NCBI GenBank assembly: GCA_900553105.1
Contig: USCE01000064.1
Location: 1 to 7,438 of the forward strand
Reading direction: 5' to 3'
Origin: an uncultured Sutterella sp.
GTDB lineage: Bacteria > Pseudomonadota > Gammaproteobacteria > Burkholderiales > Burkholderiaceae_F
Length of the DNA stretch: 7,438 nucleotides
Made by a program: the position numbers and the translations under genes
Shown: in pieces, positions 6,274 through 7,438 of the stretch
Layout: each line of letters opens with the position of its first letter
How positions within the stretch are numbered: position 1 is the stretch's first letter
Notes under the pieces: model-generated
Database searches by the model: none
What the model saw: only the letters and a program-made list of their open reading frames with translations
What the model was told of the DNA's origin: nothing

Positions 6274-7434
6274 TTAGAAGTTATGAACAAGACCGGCGAT
6301 CACTTGGAAAGCATCGAGCTCTTCTTCATATTGCACAGATTTCACGTCAGCTTCTTGGTGACTGTAGCCAGCCCCAGCATAAAGGCTCGTGCGCTTACTT
6401 AATTCATAGCTGTGCAACACGCCAACGCCGTAGCGCTTTAAATCGACACCAATGCCAACATTGTTTTCAGGCATTTTAGCATCATAAACATCACCATCGC
6501 CATTAGAATAGTAGGCGCTCACTTGCAATTCGCCACCCCAAATCGGGAAGGCAGAACCCACAGCTACGCTGTAACCATCGAAGTCACCGAAGTCAACTGC
6601 ATAGTCACTAAAATCTGCACCGGCAAAGGTGTCTTCATGTTGACCGTATTGGATACCGAAGAAGGGCTTCATAAAACCGAAGTCATAGTTAATACCGAAG
6701 CTCACACTCGTGGCATCATCGACGTCCTTGACGTAGACAGTGTCAAAAGAGCGGTTCTTCATGACAGTGTCGACCACCAAAGCCATCGAGAGGTTACCGG
6801 CGGTATAACCCAAACCAACGGCAGCGTAACGATCCTTGTCGCGAGAAGAGACTGAATCATTGCCGTCCAAGCCGTTAGAGTATTGAGCATAAAGCGTCAA
6901 ACCCGCAAATTCCGGCGATTGATACGTGATCGTGTTGTCATAGATGCCGCGATCAAGCCAGTAGCCTGCGCCGATATAGTCAGAGTAACCGCCGTCCATA
7001 GCGTCACCAGTGGCCATAAAAAGGTCATACGTACCTTCACCGGCGTTCAAAGCACCCATACGGCCGAACGACAACGTACCGAGCGTACCCGTCACATATA
7101 AACGAGACTCTTTATCAAAAAGACGGTCCGGATCGTCAAAAGCACCCGAATCAGAAGCAAAGCTGTTTTCGAGTTGGAAACCCACGGTCAACGTTTCCGT
7201 GATTTGTTCGCTACCGACAATGCCGAAAACGCTCGAGGTATTCAAACCGGATTCAAGACCCCAGCGGTTGTCGCTCTCGTCATAGGTTTTTACACCACCT
7301 TGCTTAATTTCTGACGATTCATGAACATAGGTTAAACCTGTATCCACGGTACCATAGATTTGAAGATCGGCAGCTTGGACGGTACCGGCCAAGAATGCCG
7401 CGGCCGTTGCAGCGGCTAAAAGAGATTTTGTCAT
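6274..7434 (-). CDS. Outer-membrane porin, Burkholderiales type (Gram-negative porin family)
   Basis: This is a general diffusion porin: a beta-barrel, normally a trimer, that lets small hydrophilic solutes cross the outer membrane. The 386 residues are within the usual range for 16-stranded porins. Residues 1-21 are a signal peptide (MTKSLLAAATAAAFLAG, then TVQA), with cleavage predicted between Ala21 and Ala22. The mature protein begins ADLQIYGTVDTGLTYV, the typical first strand. Family features include LSFGRMGALNAGEGTYD before the constriction loop and PEFAGLTLYAQYSNG in the middle of the barrel. The last strand ends FQVIAGLVHNF, with the terminal Phe needed for BAM-dependent assembly. Predicted loops are rich in Asp and Glu (for example DAMDGGYSDY and DFSDYAVDFGDFDGYS), which may favour cations, though this is inference. 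The start is the ATG at 7432-7434; only four bases remain upstream, so promoter and ribosome binding site are outside the window. A strong terminator follows, so it is probably transcribed alone. The exact substrate range cannot be told. Confidence 0.95.
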   Translation of the reverse strand: MTKSLLAAATAAAFLAGTVQAADLQIYGTVDTGLTYVHESSEIKQGGVKTYDESDNRWGLESGLNTSSVFGIVGSEQITETLTVGFQLENSFASDSGAFDDPDRLFDKESRLYVTGTLGTLSFGRMGALNAGEGTYDLFMATGDAMDGGYSDYIGAGYWLDRGIYDNTITYQSPEFAGLTLYAQYSNGLDGNDSVSSRDKDRYAAVGLGYTAGNLSMALVVDTVMKNRSFDTVYVKDVDDATSVSFGINYDFGFMKPFFGIQYGQHEDTFAGADFSDYAVDFGDFDGYSVAVGSAFPIWGGELQVSAYYSNGDGDVYDAKMPENNVGIGVDLKRYGVGVLHSYELSKRTSLYAGAGYSHQEADVKSVQYEEELDAFQVIAGLVHNF

Positions 7435-7438
7435 GATT

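Noticed and set aside
6523..7285. Plus-strand ORFs antisense to the porin
   Set aside because: They lie wholly inside the porin gene, have no recognisable domains and reflect the porin's biased codon use.
1..7438. A novel defence, mobile or biosynthetic system
   Set aside because: Every long frame belongs to a known family (ZipA-like, SMC, TRIC, porin), and the gaps are short with only terminators and small inverted repeats. Nothing supports a new multi-gene system here.

Overview
All supported genes lie on the minus strand. They look like ordinary chromosomal housekeeping DNA from a Gram-negative betaproteobacterium. The pairing of smc with a downstream zipA-type gene is typical of Betaproteobacteria, where ligA usually follows. 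The porin has the signal peptide, acidic loops and C-terminal Phe of Burkholderiales outer-membrane porins. The general look, with moderate GC and this porin style, would fit a gut Sutterellaceae member (Sutterella or Parasutterella type), but that family placement is inference.

Layout in transcription order, right to left: (1) a complete outer-membrane porin, 7434 to 6274, ending at a strong intrinsic terminator (6248 to 6206); (2) an AT-rich gap of about 350 bp that holds a 6-bp inverted repeat and a possible 52-residue one-helix membrane protein (6046 to 5888); (3) a TRIC-family (former UPF0126) cation channel, ending at a second clean intrinsic terminator (5126 to 5097); (4) smc, 5016 to 1480, the full-length chromosome condensation ATPase; (5) a zipA-like cell-division gene, 1319 to 42, which runs off the left end.

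The left end is not genomic. Bases 8 to 41 are the Illumina Nextera read-2 transposase adapter, and bases 1 to 7 look like the tail of an i7 index. The zipA truncation at base 42 is therefore a library or assembly edge, probably only a few codons before the true stop.

The smc and zipA products belong together: SMC organises and segregates the chromosome, while ZipA tethers FtsZ to the inner membrane at the division site. The porin and the TRIC channel are independent transport genes separated by terminators. I found no mobile element, CRISPR array, RNA gene or defence system, and no convincing new multi-gene system. The points most worth checking are the adapter, the small membrane ORF upstream of the TRIC gene, the unresolved TRIC start, and three unexplained inverted repeats.
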